From positions 124,001 to 188,000 of the forward strand of contig JBBRYX010000004.1 in NCBI GenBank assembly GCA_038237225.1: DNA of 64,000 bases, given 5' to 3'. Positions 50,056-58,391 of this stretch are shown here, piece by piece. Source of the stretch: DASVUC01 sp038237225. GTDB taxonomy: Bacteria; Planctomycetota; Phycisphaerae; Tepidisphaerales; Tepidisphaeraceae. The position numbers and the translations under genes are program-made. Every line of letters starts with the position of its first letter. Position 1 is the first letter of the stretch. Below the pieces are notes generated by a model that saw nothing but the letters and a program-made list of their open reading frames with translations, was not told the DNA's origin and made no database searches.

Positions 50056-51227
50056 CAATGACAATCGACCAACCCAAAATAAACACAGACCTCCCTCAGA
50101 AAGTTGAGGCCCAGCGGCGTGAAATCCGCGTCGTCAATGACACCGGGCCGATCGCGAACCTGATGGATACGGCGCGATTCGAGCACCTCCAGCGCCTCGC
50201 GACGCTGATGTCGGCGAGTTCGCTGCTGCCCCAGCACCTGTGTCAGGTGAAGATCAAAGGGCAGTGGGAGGATCTGCCGCCCAACGTCATCTCAGCCAAT
50301 TGCTTCAGGATCGTGAACCAAGCCCTGCGCTGGAACATGGACCCCTTCGCGATCGTGGATGAAACCTACGTCGTCGGCGGCAAGCTTGGCTACCAGGGGA
50401 AGCTCGTGGCTGCGGTGGTGAATTCCCGAGGCGGGCTTCGTGGACGGCTCTCATACGACTTCCATGGGGTCGGTAACGAGAGGACCGTCGTCGTGAGAGG
50501 CACCTTCGACGGCGAGGAAACCCCCAGGGAGGCCACGTTGCGTCTGGGTGATGCAAGGACCGCCAACGAAATGTGGTCCAAGGATCCTGATCAGAAGCTG
50601 ATCTACAGCGGCGTGGTGAAGTGGGCACGTCGGTTCTGCCCGGAGGTGGTGCTGGGTGTGCTCACGGAAGACGACATTGAACGCATCCGGGAATCCTCGG
50701 CGCCGGAGCCTGAGCCTCAAGCCAAGATCAAAACCGAGCGGCTCGTAGAGAAGCTGCGATCGAAGGGCGTGGGAAATGGTGCAGCAGCGCCGGAGCCCGT
50801 GGTGACGCCGGAAGCACCTGCCCCCGATCCCCAAAAGACGAATCCCCTGCCCACAGAGCGCCATGACCCAACCGGGCCCGTAGCCGCCCCACCCGCGAAT
50901 GAACCGTCCGCGGGCGGCACGCAGGCTGAGACCAAACCTCCTCAGTCGGCGGCTACAGCCGGTGGAAATGGCGGCGACTCGCAATTGGATGAGCATCCGG
51001 TCGATCTGCCCGATGAGGCCCGCAAATCAGAGGATTGGATCCACGATCGCATCCTGAAGCTTCGGCCTGAGGGCATGGCCGCGCGGAGCGCTCGCAACAC
51101 ATTCCACGCGCTGCACGCGCCGCACAGTTGGGCGAACGTGCCGCCGGAGAAGCAGGACGATCTCTGGGAACTGCTGCGGACAGGCAGGGTGTACGGCCAG
51201 AAGCCGACAGCACAACAGTCGGGGTAA
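50052..51227 (+). CDS. recT: RecT-family single-strand annealing protein
   Basis: The 391-residue product has a RecT core in its first 220 residues: FEHLQRLATLMSASSLLP, NCFRIVNQALRWNMDPFAIV, GKLGYQGKLVAAVVNSRGGL and the terminal KWARRFCPEVVLGVLTEDDI. The remaining 170 residues are a Pro/Ala-rich linker and a small terminal domain (DWIHDRILKLRPEGMAAR ... WANVPPEKQDDLWELL), an unusual extension for RecT that may bind the phage replisome. Confidence 0.88.
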   Translation: MTMTIDQPKINTDLPQKVEAQRREIRVVNDTGPIANLMDTARFEHLQRLATLMSASSLLPQHLCQVKIKGQWEDLPPNVISANCFRIVNQALRWNMDPFAIVDETYVVGGKLGYQGKLVAAVVNSRGGLRGRLSYDFHGVGNERTVVVRGTFDGEETPREATLRLGDARTANEMWSKDPDQKLIYSGVVKWARRFCPEVVLGVLTEDDIERIRESSAPEPEPQAKIKTERLVEKLRSKGVGNGAAAPEPVVTPEAPAPDPQKTNPLPTERHDPTGPVAAPPANEPSAGGTQAETKPPQSAATAGGNGGDSQLDEHPVDLPDEARKSEDWIHDRILKLRPEGMAARSARNTFHALHAPHSWANVPPEKQDDLWELLRTGRVYGQKPTAQQSG

Positions 51228-51334
51228 AGCTGAAAGGAGGAATGGGCCAGCTTACCGGCTATTTCAGCGGTGCGGCGATGGGAAGTCGTTGCACTGCTTT
51301 GTTCTACATAAGACGGATTACGGGACGGTGTGAC

Positions 51335-51586
51335 ATGAAGCACAGATACAAATCGATCGACGGAGCCGTGCGGCGAATTCGGAATCTCGAAAAAATGATC
51401 GCCAGGTACGAAGGCTACTGCCTGCGGTATGAGGCTGAATTGAAAGCCGTCTCGATGATGGCTGCTGATGGACCTGCGTTCGATAACTCACTCGTCGCGA
51501 TGGGTGCGAAAGAAATTCGAGATCGCGTGTTGCGGGAGAAGTGCGGTCTACAGCCCGATGGCCAGCCGCATCCTCTCGCGTCCTAG
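51335..51586 (+). CDS. Small phage protein
   Basis: The 83-residue helical product (YKSIDGAVRRIRNLEKMIARY) has no recognised domain. The frame is open from 51128, and ATG 51242 lies one base after an AAAGGAGG motif, too close for normal initiation; ATG 51335 is chosen. It lies between recT and the DUF1643 gene. Confidence 0.5.
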   Translation: MKHRYKSIDGAVRRIRNLEKMIARYEGYCLRYEAELKAVSMMAADGPAFDNSLVAMGAKEIRDRVLREKCGLQPDGQPHPLAS

Positions 51587-51616
51587 AAGCGGAGTTATGT
51601 GAAGGAGGACAGGCAA

Positions 51617-52168
51617 ATGAACTACACAACATTCGATCTTTTTGAGCGCGCTTATACGGGCGTCTGCCGCGATGCACTTATCAGCAGTTGCACGCATTAT
51701 CGCTATTGGCTAAAGCGGTGGTGGGCTGACGATGCGGGATCGCCGTGGGCCTGTTTCATCATGCTCAACCCTTCGACGGCGGATGCAGCGGTCGATGATC
51801 CGACCATTCGCCGCTGCGTGAAGTTCGCCCAGGCGTGGAAATGCAAAGGCATATTTGTTGTGAATCTGTTCGCATACCGCGCAACCGATCCGCGCGAATT
51901 ATTGGCGGTCGATGACGCCATCGGGCCGGAAAATCATTGGGCATTTCGTCAGGCAACGACGCTATGCCAGGGGCCGATCGTCGCGGCGTGGGGCGCTAAC
52001 CCTATTGTAGAGCGAGCAGGAACCCGGAAAGTGATTTCCCGCATCTGCGAGCGAGGCCACGTTGTCCATTGTCTTGGAACAACGAAAGACGGACACCCAC
52101 GCCATCCGCTGTACGTCCCATCGTCTCGAGGGCTCGAAGTGTTCGCGAGCATGAAGGCGAATGGTTGA
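51617..52168 (+). CDS. DUF1643 protein
   Basis: The 183-residue DUF1643 protein has RYWLKRWWADD, FIMLNPSTADAAVDDPTIRRC (residues about 49-70), GIFVVNLFAYRATDPREL and VAAWGANPIVERAGTRKV. The family is common in phages and mobile islands and of unknown biochemical function, with a suspected nucleic-acid role. GAAGGAGG lies 12 bases before the ATG. Confidence 0.88.
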   Translation: MNYTTFDLFERAYTGVCRDALISSCTHYRYWLKRWWADDAGSPWACFIMLNPSTADAAVDDPTIRRCVKFAQAWKCKGIFVVNLFAYRATDPRELLAVDDAIGPENHWAFRQATTLCQGPIVAAWGANPIVERAGTRKVISRICERGHVVHCLGTTKDGHPRHPLYVPSSRGLEVFASMKANG

Positions 52169-52233
52169 GATTTACATAATTCGTCTTATCGGAAGAGGTT
52201 TTCGGGCGGTCACGGTCAAATGAGGAATGGGCT

Positions 52234-52746
52234 ATGTCGGACACAACACAACCAACGGCTTTGGTAAAGCAGAAGCGAAAACGCGTATCCAAGCGGACCC
52301 TGAGCGATGAGCAGGTGCAGATGCTGCTTGATGCGCTGGTGTCGCATGATCGATACCTCTTCGGACGCCGCGCCAACTGGAAGAACGCGGCCAAGTGGCT
52401 CAGCGACAAGCTGGGGTTCGAGATTAAGAGGGTCGATCTGAAGCTTGCGTTTGAAAATAATGTAGAGAAGCGACAAGCCAATCTATTCTGGCGCAACGAA
52501 GAGTACACCAAAGGAACTGGTCGGCGCAGGCGCGTTGGATTCACGTCTGATGAGTGGCAGGAGATGATCGAGTGGTTCCACCGCCACTGGGATCGAATCC
52601 TGCCCACGTTCGACACTGTGGCCAGCATCGCCAGGCGGATGCGCCATGCCGGCGTCAAAACCAACTGCGAGGCGGTGACGGAGCTTCTCCGCGGCCAGAC
52701 CAAGAAGGGGTTACACATCAAACTGGAGCGGGACGATGCGTACTAA
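52234..52746 (+). CDS. Phage protein, possible DNA-binding
   Basis: The 170-residue strongly basic product has an N-terminal KQKRKRVSKRTLSDEQVQMLL segment and two HTH-like helical stretches (NWKNAAKWLSDKLGFEIKRVDL; FDTVASIARRMRHAGVKTNCEAV). It may be a DNA-binding regulator or replication accessory. No family name is recognised. It overlaps the following gene by 11 bases. Confidence 0.6.
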   Translation: MSDTTQPTALVKQKRKRVSKRTLSDEQVQMLLDALVSHDRYLFGRRANWKNAAKWLSDKLGFEIKRVDLKLAFENNVEKRQANLFWRNEEYTKGTGRRRRVGFTSDEWQEMIEWFHRHWDRILPTFDTVASIARRMRHAGVKTNCEAVTELLRGQTKKGLHIKLERDDAY

Positions 52747-53071
52747 ATCTGGCGGTGACCCGATGGCGCGGAGTGGAGCCGTCGACTTCGGCCCCCTCTT
52801 CAAGCTGGTGCGTGATGAGCACGATCGCGCGGATGTCAGCAGCATGGTCAGTGCCCAGCGTGGCAGCGTGTACGCCGCTGTGCTGAGCAGCGGCATCGTC
52901 GGCATGAAGTTCAATGCCATCGTGCAGGCGACCGGCCTCACAGCCGACACCACCCGCGCGCGGTTGTTCGAACTGGTTGACCGTTCGATGGTGGATCAGT
53001 TTGGCGATGTGATGAATACGTACAAGGCAACGCATGCGCGGCGCGATCGAGTGGCTAATAACCACCGGTGA
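52736..53071 (+). CDS. Phage HTH-like protein
   Basis: The 111-residue product contains a winged-helix-like segment (RGSVYAAVLSSGIVGMKFNA, then VQATGLTADTTRARLFELVDRSMVDQFGD) that resembles DNA-binding repressors. The last codons fall in the GGCTAATAACC motif (read ANNH). The stretch 53072-53181 has no gene. Confidence 0.6.
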   Translation: MRTKSGGDPMARSGAVDFGPLFKLVRDEHDRADVSSMVSAQRGSVYAAVLSSGIVGMKFNAIVQATGLTADTTRARLFELVDRSMVDQFGDVMNTYKATHARRDRVANNHR

Positions 53072-53181
53072 CCAGTTTTGTTGAACCTGTCCTCCGACCT
53101 GCGCCCGGCCTCAGAGCTGCGCTGGTCACACTTCACACCTCTTCGGGCGTGGGTCGGGCGACAGTTTGAGGCAGTTCAAGG

Positions 53182-53991
53182 ATGGGCATTGAGGATTTAA
53201 ACGTACCCCTCCACCACTCTCGCGATCCACGGGTCGTGCGGTTGATGGGGCTCTTCGGGGATGACGCAGACATTCTGCCCATCCGCCTGTGGTCGCACGT
53301 TGGGGTGCATCATTGGCAGGATGGTAGGTTGTCTGGTTACACCGCTGCGGAGCTTCGCTCAGCCTGCGGCTTCCGCGGCATCGCCGAGAAGCTGGAGGAG
53401 GGTCTACTACGTCTTAAATTCATCTTTACCATTCCTGAGTCGGATGGCGGTGGCTACTCGCTGGCGCCAGAGGACTTCGATGCTCGTCTCTCCCACATTC
53501 GCAAATTCAAGGCCAAAGGCCGTGCCCTGGTCGAGGCCCGAGAGGAGTTAAAGCGCAGTCGTACTGATAGTACAACATACAGTTCAACACACAGTTTAAC
53601 TGGCAGTGGTGCTGGCAGTTCAACACCATATTCAACTGACAGTCCAACCCCCACCAACCCACCAACCCACCGACCCACCGACCGACCGACCAACCCACCA
53701 ACCGGCCCGCCTACGGCTGGGGTTGGGAGTAATGGTGTCAGGGTAGGGGCTGGGAACGGAATGGGTTTTGGTAGGGCGCTCGACGATGCCGCCAGAGAGG
53801 TGCAGGTGCAGGGCCTTTTGGCACAGGCTGACGTCGGGCCTGAGATGCAACGCGTTCTCAGTCATCGCCGTGACATTACTCCCGCTCGTGTGGAGAGGGA
53901 GATTAGAGCGATTCAAGGAGATCCCAAGGTCGATAACCTCGCTTCAGTGCTGGTTCATCGACTCCAACAAGTTGAACGGAGACCACGATGA
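53182..53991 (+). CDS. Phage replication-initiator-like protein
   Basis: The 269-residue product has an N-terminal winged-helix (about 1-110: RVVRLMGLFGDDADILPIRLWSHV ... SGYTAAELRSACGFRGIAEKLEEGLLRLKFI) resembling phage replisome organisers of the Lin1244/DnaD type. A long Ser/Thr/Pro-rich linker encoded by CCAACCCACCGACC satellites (53640-53710) joins it to a C-terminal helical part (RALDDAAREVQVQGLLAQ). It overlaps the next gene by four bases, suggesting a replication pair (initiator and loader). Confidence 0.6.
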   Translation: MGIEDLNVPLHHSRDPRVVRLMGLFGDDADILPIRLWSHVGVHHWQDGRLSGYTAAELRSACGFRGIAEKLEEGLLRLKFIFTIPESDGGGYSLAPEDFDARLSHIRKFKAKGRALVEAREELKRSRTDSTTYSSTHSLTGSGAGSSTPYSTDSPTPTNPPTHRPTDRPTNPPTGPPTAGVGSNGVRVGAGNGMGFGRALDDAAREVQVQGLLAQADVGPEMQRVLSHRRDITPARVEREIRAIQGDPKVDNLASVLVHRLQQVERRPR

Positions 53992-54500
53992 ACCCAGAAC
54001 AAGCGAGAAACACGGCCCGGCGCATCGTGCGGCTGTGGCCAGATACCACCAAGGGCCTTGAGCAGACCATCGCCAAGGCATTCGAGAGGAATGATTTCGA
54101 GGAAGAATCTGTGATGAAGGCGACCAACGACCTGTACATGCACAACTCGAAAGATTTCAGCTTCAACGATCTTCGACGCAAGCTGGGACACGCCGTCCCT
54201 GTTCGGCGAGAGCAGCCCGTCGACGCAGATACGCTTCCCAATTCACCTGAGGCACAGTCGCAACGCAGGCACGCCGAGATGGAGCAGCGGCGGATCATCC
54301 AGGAGAAGTGGTCTGAGGCGTACACGCACGTTTACGGCATGGAGCCTAAGGATGTGAAATCTGAATTCGCAACCTTCCTCACGACCATCGACCAAAGCTC
54401 ACGAGCGATCTACAGCGATCTTTTCATGGATGGGAAGTTGCCCAAGACGTTTGTCGGCTGGCTGTACGAGCGCGAAACAGGCAAGGCGGTGGCGCTGTGA
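53988..54500 (+). CDS. Phage protein, possible helicase-loader-like
   Basis: The 170-residue helical product (NPEQARNTARRIVRLWPDT, FSFNDLRRKLGHAV, EKWSEAYTHVYGMEPKD) has no Walker motif. The role is inferred only from its coupling to the initiator-like gene. Its stop overlaps the GTG of the following micro-ORF (GTGA). Confidence 0.5.
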   Translation: MNPEQARNTARRIVRLWPDTTKGLEQTIAKAFERNDFEEESVMKATNDLYMHNSKDFSFNDLRRKLGHAVPVRREQPVDADTLPNSPEAQSQRRHAEMEQRRIIQEKWSEAYTHVYGMEPKDVKSEFATFLTTIDQSSRAIYSDLFMDGKLPKTFVGWLYERETGKAVAL

Positions 54501-54616
54501 AGTCCAAACTCCACCCCGAATTACGGCGACTACTTCAGAAGCGGGAGAATCAAAAGAAACGGATGCTGGGGATGCCCAAACGTCGGAACGTCAGGAAGTC
54601 GCAGAGGAGTTCGTGA
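54497..54616 (+). CDS. Basic 39-residue micro-protein
   Basis: GTG 54497 overlaps the upstream stop (GTGA) and the frame ends at 54614-54616, again overlapping the next ATG (TGATG). The product (LHPELRRLLQKRENQKKRML and MGMPKRRNVRKSQRSS-like tail) is about 40% Arg/Lys, suggesting RNA or DNA binding. It is too short for routine gene callers; the double coupling is the main support. Confidence 0.5.
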   Translation: MKSKLHPELRRLLQKRENQKKRMLGMPKRRNVRKSQRSS

Positions 54617-54864
54617 TGGTGAAGATTGAGAAGCACAAAGCAACGTTCGTTCTAGCTGCTGCTGTGAAGGCGGCTGAGGCGGCAAACGACTACATCCGCA
54701 AGTACGGACGGCGTCTCGTCAAAAACGAGGAGATGGACCCGGCGATGCTCTCGCTGGTCGATTGTGTCTCAGCGCTCCCCGTTCAGGCGAGAGAGGCGAT
54801 TCGCCGCGGCAAGGGCGTGGAGATCATCGAGGATGGGCCTGACAGCGTTCATTTGACGGGGTAA
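54616..54864 (+). CDS. Small phage protein with tandem TAA TAA stop
   Basis: The 82-residue product has an amphipathic Ala/Lys-rich helix (KATFVLAAAVKAAEAANDYI) and no recognised domain. It ends GGGG-TAA-TAA-CTGG, a variant of the junction motif GGCTAATAACC with both stops in frame. Confidence 0.55.
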   Translation: MVKIEKHKATFVLAAAVKAAEAANDYIRKYGRRLVKNEEMDPAMLSLVDCVSALPVQAREAIRRGKGVEIIEDGPDSVHLTG

Positions 54865-54874
54865 TAACTGGACG

Positions 54875-55459
54875 ATGAACGATGGGACCCCTGCAGAACA
54901 CCCGATTCAACAGACCGGCCTTGGTAAGGGCGGTATCGCTCCTCCTCTTGAGTATCGATGGAAGAAGGGTGAATCGGGCAATCCCAAAGGCAGGCCAAGC
55001 GCCGGAGCCGCAGTGAAAGAGTGGGTCAACGCCATCGCCGCCGCTGATTTGACTGAGGATGCGATTCGGGAAATCGCACGCGACCGCAAATCCTCTTGGG
55101 CGAGGCGCACAGCGGCTGAGCGAATGCTTCAGACGTTGGGATCTGGTGACCTGGCCGACTTCGAACCGTTCTTGCAGGGCGATAAATCCCTCGCACAGCT
55201 TCGGGAAGAGGGATTCAACACGGAACTGCTCAGGAAAGCCAAGATCACAGACAAGGGCGGACGCGAGATCGAATTGCGCGACACCAGCGGAAACGATTTT
55301 GACCGCATCATGGACCGCACTGAAGGCAAGCCGACGCAGACCGTCGACGTTTCCACGCAGCACATCTACGAGGGCGAGGAGATGGTGCTGGTGACGAATG
55401 CCCACGAGCGGGTCCACGTTGAGAGCAAGGTGCTGCCGGTGCCGACGAATGAGGATTGA
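54875..55459 (+). CDS. Terminase small subunit-like protein (DUF5681 type)
   Basis: The 194-residue product begins with PPLEYRWKKGESGNPKGRPS, the signature of a phage family placed before the large terminase, then helices (AAVKEWVNAIAAADLTEDAIREIA; WARRTAAERMLQTLG). The position one gene before TerL supports a DNA-recognition subunit of packaging. It abuts the methylase gene with no spacer. Confidence 0.7.
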   Translation: MNDGTPAEHPIQQTGLGKGGIAPPLEYRWKKGESGNPKGRPSAGAAVKEWVNAIAAADLTEDAIREIARDRKSSWARRTAAERMLQTLGSGDLADFEPFLQGDKSLAQLREEGFNTELLRKAKITDKGGREIELRDTSGNDFDRIMDRTEGKPTQTVDVSTQHIYEGEEMVLVTNAHERVHVESKVLPVPTNED

Positions 55460-56002
55460 ATGACTTTGGTTGCCAATAATCCGATTGTTGAGATTGATCG
55501 CGTGTGGGCGATGCCGTGCGCGGAGACCTTCTCGATTCGTCCAATCGAGAGGTTATTGGATCGTTGGCTGGATGACATGTCGGTCATCATCGACCCATTC
55601 GCGAGGAATAGCAGCAGGGGGACGCTAACGAATGATTTGAATCCTGAGACTGCGGCGAGGTTTCATTTGCCTGTACAGGAGTTCCTGGACACCTTGCTTG
55701 CAGATGGTGTTGTCGCCAACGCAGTGTTGTGGGATCCGCCATACAGTTACCGTCAGGCAGTCGAAGTCTACCAGGGAGTTGGGCGATGCTGGACGAAAGA
55801 GGATCAGCAGCAGGTGGGGCGATGGTCAAAAGCAAAAAATATTGCGACTGGTCTACTCGACGTTGGCGGCATCGTCATTTCCTTCGGTTGGAACTCTACT
55901 GGATTTGGAAAAGTTCGCGGCTTCCAACTTCTCAAAATGCTTATCGTCAACCACGGATCGGCACACAACGACACGATTGTCACGGTTGAACAAAAGCGGT
56001 GA
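55460..56002 (+). CDS. Small phage DNA methylase (DPPY motif)
   Basis: The 180-residue product has a motif I-like IIDPFARNSSRGTLTNDLNP (about 35-55) followed by motif IV NAVLWDPPYSYRQAVEVY (about 92), with no separate target-recognition domain. It is a minimal class of N6A/N4C methylase found in phages. It lies between TerS and TerL, an unusual place, and may mark DNA during packaging or resist host restriction enzymes such as those at 29-45 kb. Confidence 0.7.
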   Translation: MTLVANNPIVEIDRVWAMPCAETFSIRPIERLLDRWLDDMSVIIDPFARNSSRGTLTNDLNPETAARFHLPVQEFLDTLLADGVVANAVLWDPPYSYRQAVEVYQGVGRCWTKEDQQQVGRWSKAKNIATGLLDVGGIVISFGWNSTGFGKVRGFQLLKMLIVNHGSAHNDTIVTVEQKR

Positions 56003-57411
56003 TGTCCACCTTCACCCCAGAGTTTCCCATCGAGACCTCACGCCCCCGCCGCCGGCGTGAACTCCGCGGCGCCGTCGCCGCGTTCCAACTCGTCACCGAT
56101 CGCGAGGTGCTGGTCGAAGGCCCTGGCGGAACCGGCAAGAGCCACGGCATCCTCGCCAAATTCCATCAGACCGCTTGGGCCTATCCCAAAAGCCGCCAGC
56201 TTCTCTGCCGCGCCACGCGCGTGTCGATGACGGAATCGATCCTCAAGACGTGGGAGGAGCAGATCCTTGGGGAGAATCACCCGGCTTACAGCGGCAAGGC
56301 CTCTCGAGCCAACCGGCACAGCTACGACTTCCCCAACGGCTCCACCGTGGTCGTCGGCGGCCTCGATAACGATGAGCGGTTATTCTCGACGGAATGGGAC
56401 CGAATCTACGTCGCCGAGGCTCAGGAGATCAGCCTTGAGACGTTCGAGAAGCTTGGCCGCGCGATGCGTAATGGCCGCACGCCGTATCATCAGCGCGTCT
56501 GCGACGTGAACCCAGTCGGGCCTGGCTTCTGGCTCAACAAGCGTGCCGATCCGATCGATGATGCCCTGCGTGCGGTGAAGACGCGGGATCAGTGGCAGCG
56601 GCTTCAGTTTTACAACCGCAAGAAGCTCGATGGGAAGATGCGGCGACTGGTCTCCAAGCACCATGACAACCCCGCATACTGGGACTGGAACGACTGGGGC
56701 TGGACGTATTTCGGGGAAGAGTACGTCATGGGGGAGCTCGCGAATCTCACGGGACACCGCCGCGCGCGACTGTTCGAGGGTCGCTGGGTCGCTGGCGAGG
56801 GGATCGTCTTCCCGGAATTTCAGCGTCATCGGCACATGATCAACCCGTTCAAAGTGCCATCTGACTGGCCTTGGTTCGTCGGCATGGACCCGGGCTACGA
56901 CCATCCGTGCGCTATCCTGTGGTTCACGGTGGCGCCCAATGGCTGCGCGTACGTCGCTGACGAGCTCTATCGCGGCGGCCTGTCCATCCCCCAGCACGCG
57001 GCCGACATCCATCTGCGGAACCGCAATCGCACCGTGCGGCGCTACTGGGGAGACCCACAGCATGCCTTCAGCAGCACAGCACAGAGCCCCACGAGCATCG
57101 CTGGCCAGATGCGCAACTGCGGGATCTCCATCGCCAAGTGGCCGCGCACGGGGAACCAGAGCGAGTCGATGGTCGAGCGCGTGCGGCAATACCTCATCGG
57201 CGACCGGTTGAAGGTGTTTTCAACCTGCTCCAGCACGATCGATGAGTTTGAGACGTGGAGCTTCTCGCGCAACACGCGGGGCGAGATCAAGGACGGCGAC
57301 GATCAGTACGAGGATGCGAACAACCACGCCATGGACGTCATCAAGGGCGTTCTGGCGACAGGGCAGGTGGTGCATAAATCTGGGGGTATCAAGGTTGTGA
57401 GAGGACGGTGA
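56002..57411 (+). CDS. terL: Terminase large subunit
   Basis: Packaging motor of 469 residues. The N-terminal ATPase has Walker A EGPGGTGKSHG (about residue 40) and a Walker B-like RIYVAEAQEIS (about 138). The C-terminal RNase H-like nuclease starts VGMDPGYDHPCAILWFTVAPNG (about 295) with acidic residues at HAMDVIKGVLATG near the end. ATG 56002 overlaps the methylase stop by one base; GTG 55999 is a less likely alternative. Confidence 0.92.
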   Translation: MSTFTPEFPIETSRPRRRRELRGAVAAFQLVTDREVLVEGPGGTGKSHGILAKFHQTAWAYPKSRQLLCRATRVSMTESILKTWEEQILGENHPAYSGKASRANRHSYDFPNGSTVVVGGLDNDERLFSTEWDRIYVAEAQEISLETFEKLGRAMRNGRTPYHQRVCDVNPVGPGFWLNKRADPIDDALRAVKTRDQWQRLQFYNRKKLDGKMRRLVSKHHDNPAYWDWNDWGWTYFGEEYVMGELANLTGHRRARLFEGRWVAGEGIVFPEFQRHRHMINPFKVPSDWPWFVGMDPGYDHPCAILWFTVAPNGCAYVADELYRGGLSIPQHAADIHLRNRNRTVRRYWGDPQHAFSSTAQSPTSIAGQMRNCGISIAKWPRTGNQSESMVERVRQYLIGDRLKVFSTCSSTIDEFETWSFSRNTRGEIKDGDDQYEDANNHAMDVIKGVLATGQVVHKSGGIKVVRGR

Positions 57412-57414
57412 TCG

Positions 57415-57570
57415 ATGGCGGATGTGGATCTTCAATTCGTGGGCACGCAAGAAATGATCGATGAAATACGAAGGCGGTCGAAGGTGTTTTTCCTGACGAT
57501 GCGGCCCATCACCGGCAAAACGGTGCGCCTTTATCTGATGATCTGGATGGCTAATAACCCCGCATCATGA
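57415..57570 (+). CDS. 51-residue late phage protein
   Basis: ATG 57415 to TGA 57570. The product (DVDLQFVGTQEMIDEIRRRS, then FFLTMRPITGKTVRLYLMIWMANNPAS) is hydrophobic at the end. The GGCTAATAACCCC motif is read here as ANNP. Its stop overlaps the next ATG (ATGA). No function is recognised. Confidence 0.6.
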   Translation: MADVDLQFVGTQEMIDEIRRRSKVFFLTMRPITGKTVRLYLMIWMANNPAS

Positions 57571-57893
57571 ACAAACCCGCGATCGGACGCATCGTCATTT
57601 TCACCACCGCTGAGGGCACCCACCTTGCTGCCGTGGTCACCAACGTATGGGGACCTGATTGCGTGAATCTCAAAGTGCATCGGGACGAGGATCTTGCCGA
57701 TCTCTTCGTGTCGAGCGCTGTGCTTGGTACGCCCACGCAGCCGCTCACGTGGCACTGGCCGATCATCGAGAAGCCTGCTGTCGCGGCAGCGGCACCCAGG
57801 CAGCAGGTCACGGCTCCGATCGTCACCGCGGATGCACAGGTCACCCTGCCCGCTACGGATCCCACTGCGCCACCGGCTAATAACCCGGCATGA
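57567..57893 (+). CDS. Late phage protein, possible SH3-like fold
   Basis: The 108-residue product has a beta-rich N-terminus (AIGRIVIFTTAEGTHLAAVVTNVWGPDCVNLKV) and an Ala/Pro/Thr-rich tail that ends in the motif read ANNPA. The stop overlaps the next start (ATGA). No family is recognised. Confidence 0.6.
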   Translation: MNKPAIGRIVIFTTAEGTHLAAVVTNVWGPDCVNLKVHRDEDLADLFVSSAVLGTPTQPLTWHWPIIEKPAVAAAAPRQQVTAPIVTADAQVTLPATDPTAPPANNPA

Positions 57894-58153
57894 GCGAGGA
57901 ACAACGCAACGGGCCAGCCCGCGGGCATCCACGCCTGGGCGACACGATTGGCTATCGGCTTGAGATCGGCATCAACGCAGGCGAAGTCAGGCCGGCCATC
58001 GTGGTTCGGGTAAATTCCGACAACACACTCAGCCTCAACGTCTTCTGCGATCGCGAAGACCTGTCGAGCATGTCACCGGTACTGTCGCGCGGAGACGTGA
58101 GATACGACGGTGGGGCACTGCCCGGCACGTGGTGCTGGCTGAACGAGTCATGA
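57890..58153 (+). CDS. Late phage protein related in layout to its neighbour
   Basis: The 87-residue product has a similar beta-rich segment (GEVRPAIVVRVNSDNTLSLNVFCDREDL) to the preceding protein (AAVVTNVWGPDCVNLKVHRDEDL), which suggests a tandem duplication of a small SH3-like late protein. It is coupled on both sides by ATGA overlaps. Confidence 0.6.
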   Translation: MSEEQRNGPARGHPRLGDTIGYRLEIGINAGEVRPAIVVRVNSDNTLSLNVFCDREDLSSMSPVLSRGDVRYDGGALPGTWCWLNES

Positions 58154-58377
58154 TTTCCATTCCAACTTACTTTTTGGTCGTTGCGTTCCTCGCGGCCCCA
58201 GCAAGCGCAATCGCGGGATTCCTTGCTGGGGCCTGGGTCGCAGTTCAGTCACGCACGGGCGGGAGCATCATCCCGCGGACTCTGAACCCCTCGGTCATCG
58301 CAGGCAGAATCCGTGCGGTGCGGCGTAAGGAACGAACAGATCGACCCGGCGACGGGCTGCCGGTTGTAAAAGCCTGA
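58150..58377 (+). CDS. Small single-helix membrane protein (possible holin/spanin-like)
   Basis: The 75-residue product has one hydrophobic N-terminal segment (IPTYFLVVAFLAAPASAIAG; residues about 4-35, possibly two short helices) and a basic tail. Size and topology would suit a holin or spanin, but no lysozyme lies next to it, so this is a guess. Confidence 0.5.
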   Translation: MISIPTYFLVVAFLAAPASAIAGFLAGAWVAVQSRTGGSIIPRTLNPSVIAGRIRAVRRKERTDRPGDGLPVVKA

Positions 58378-58391
58378 AGAGGAGCAACGCA

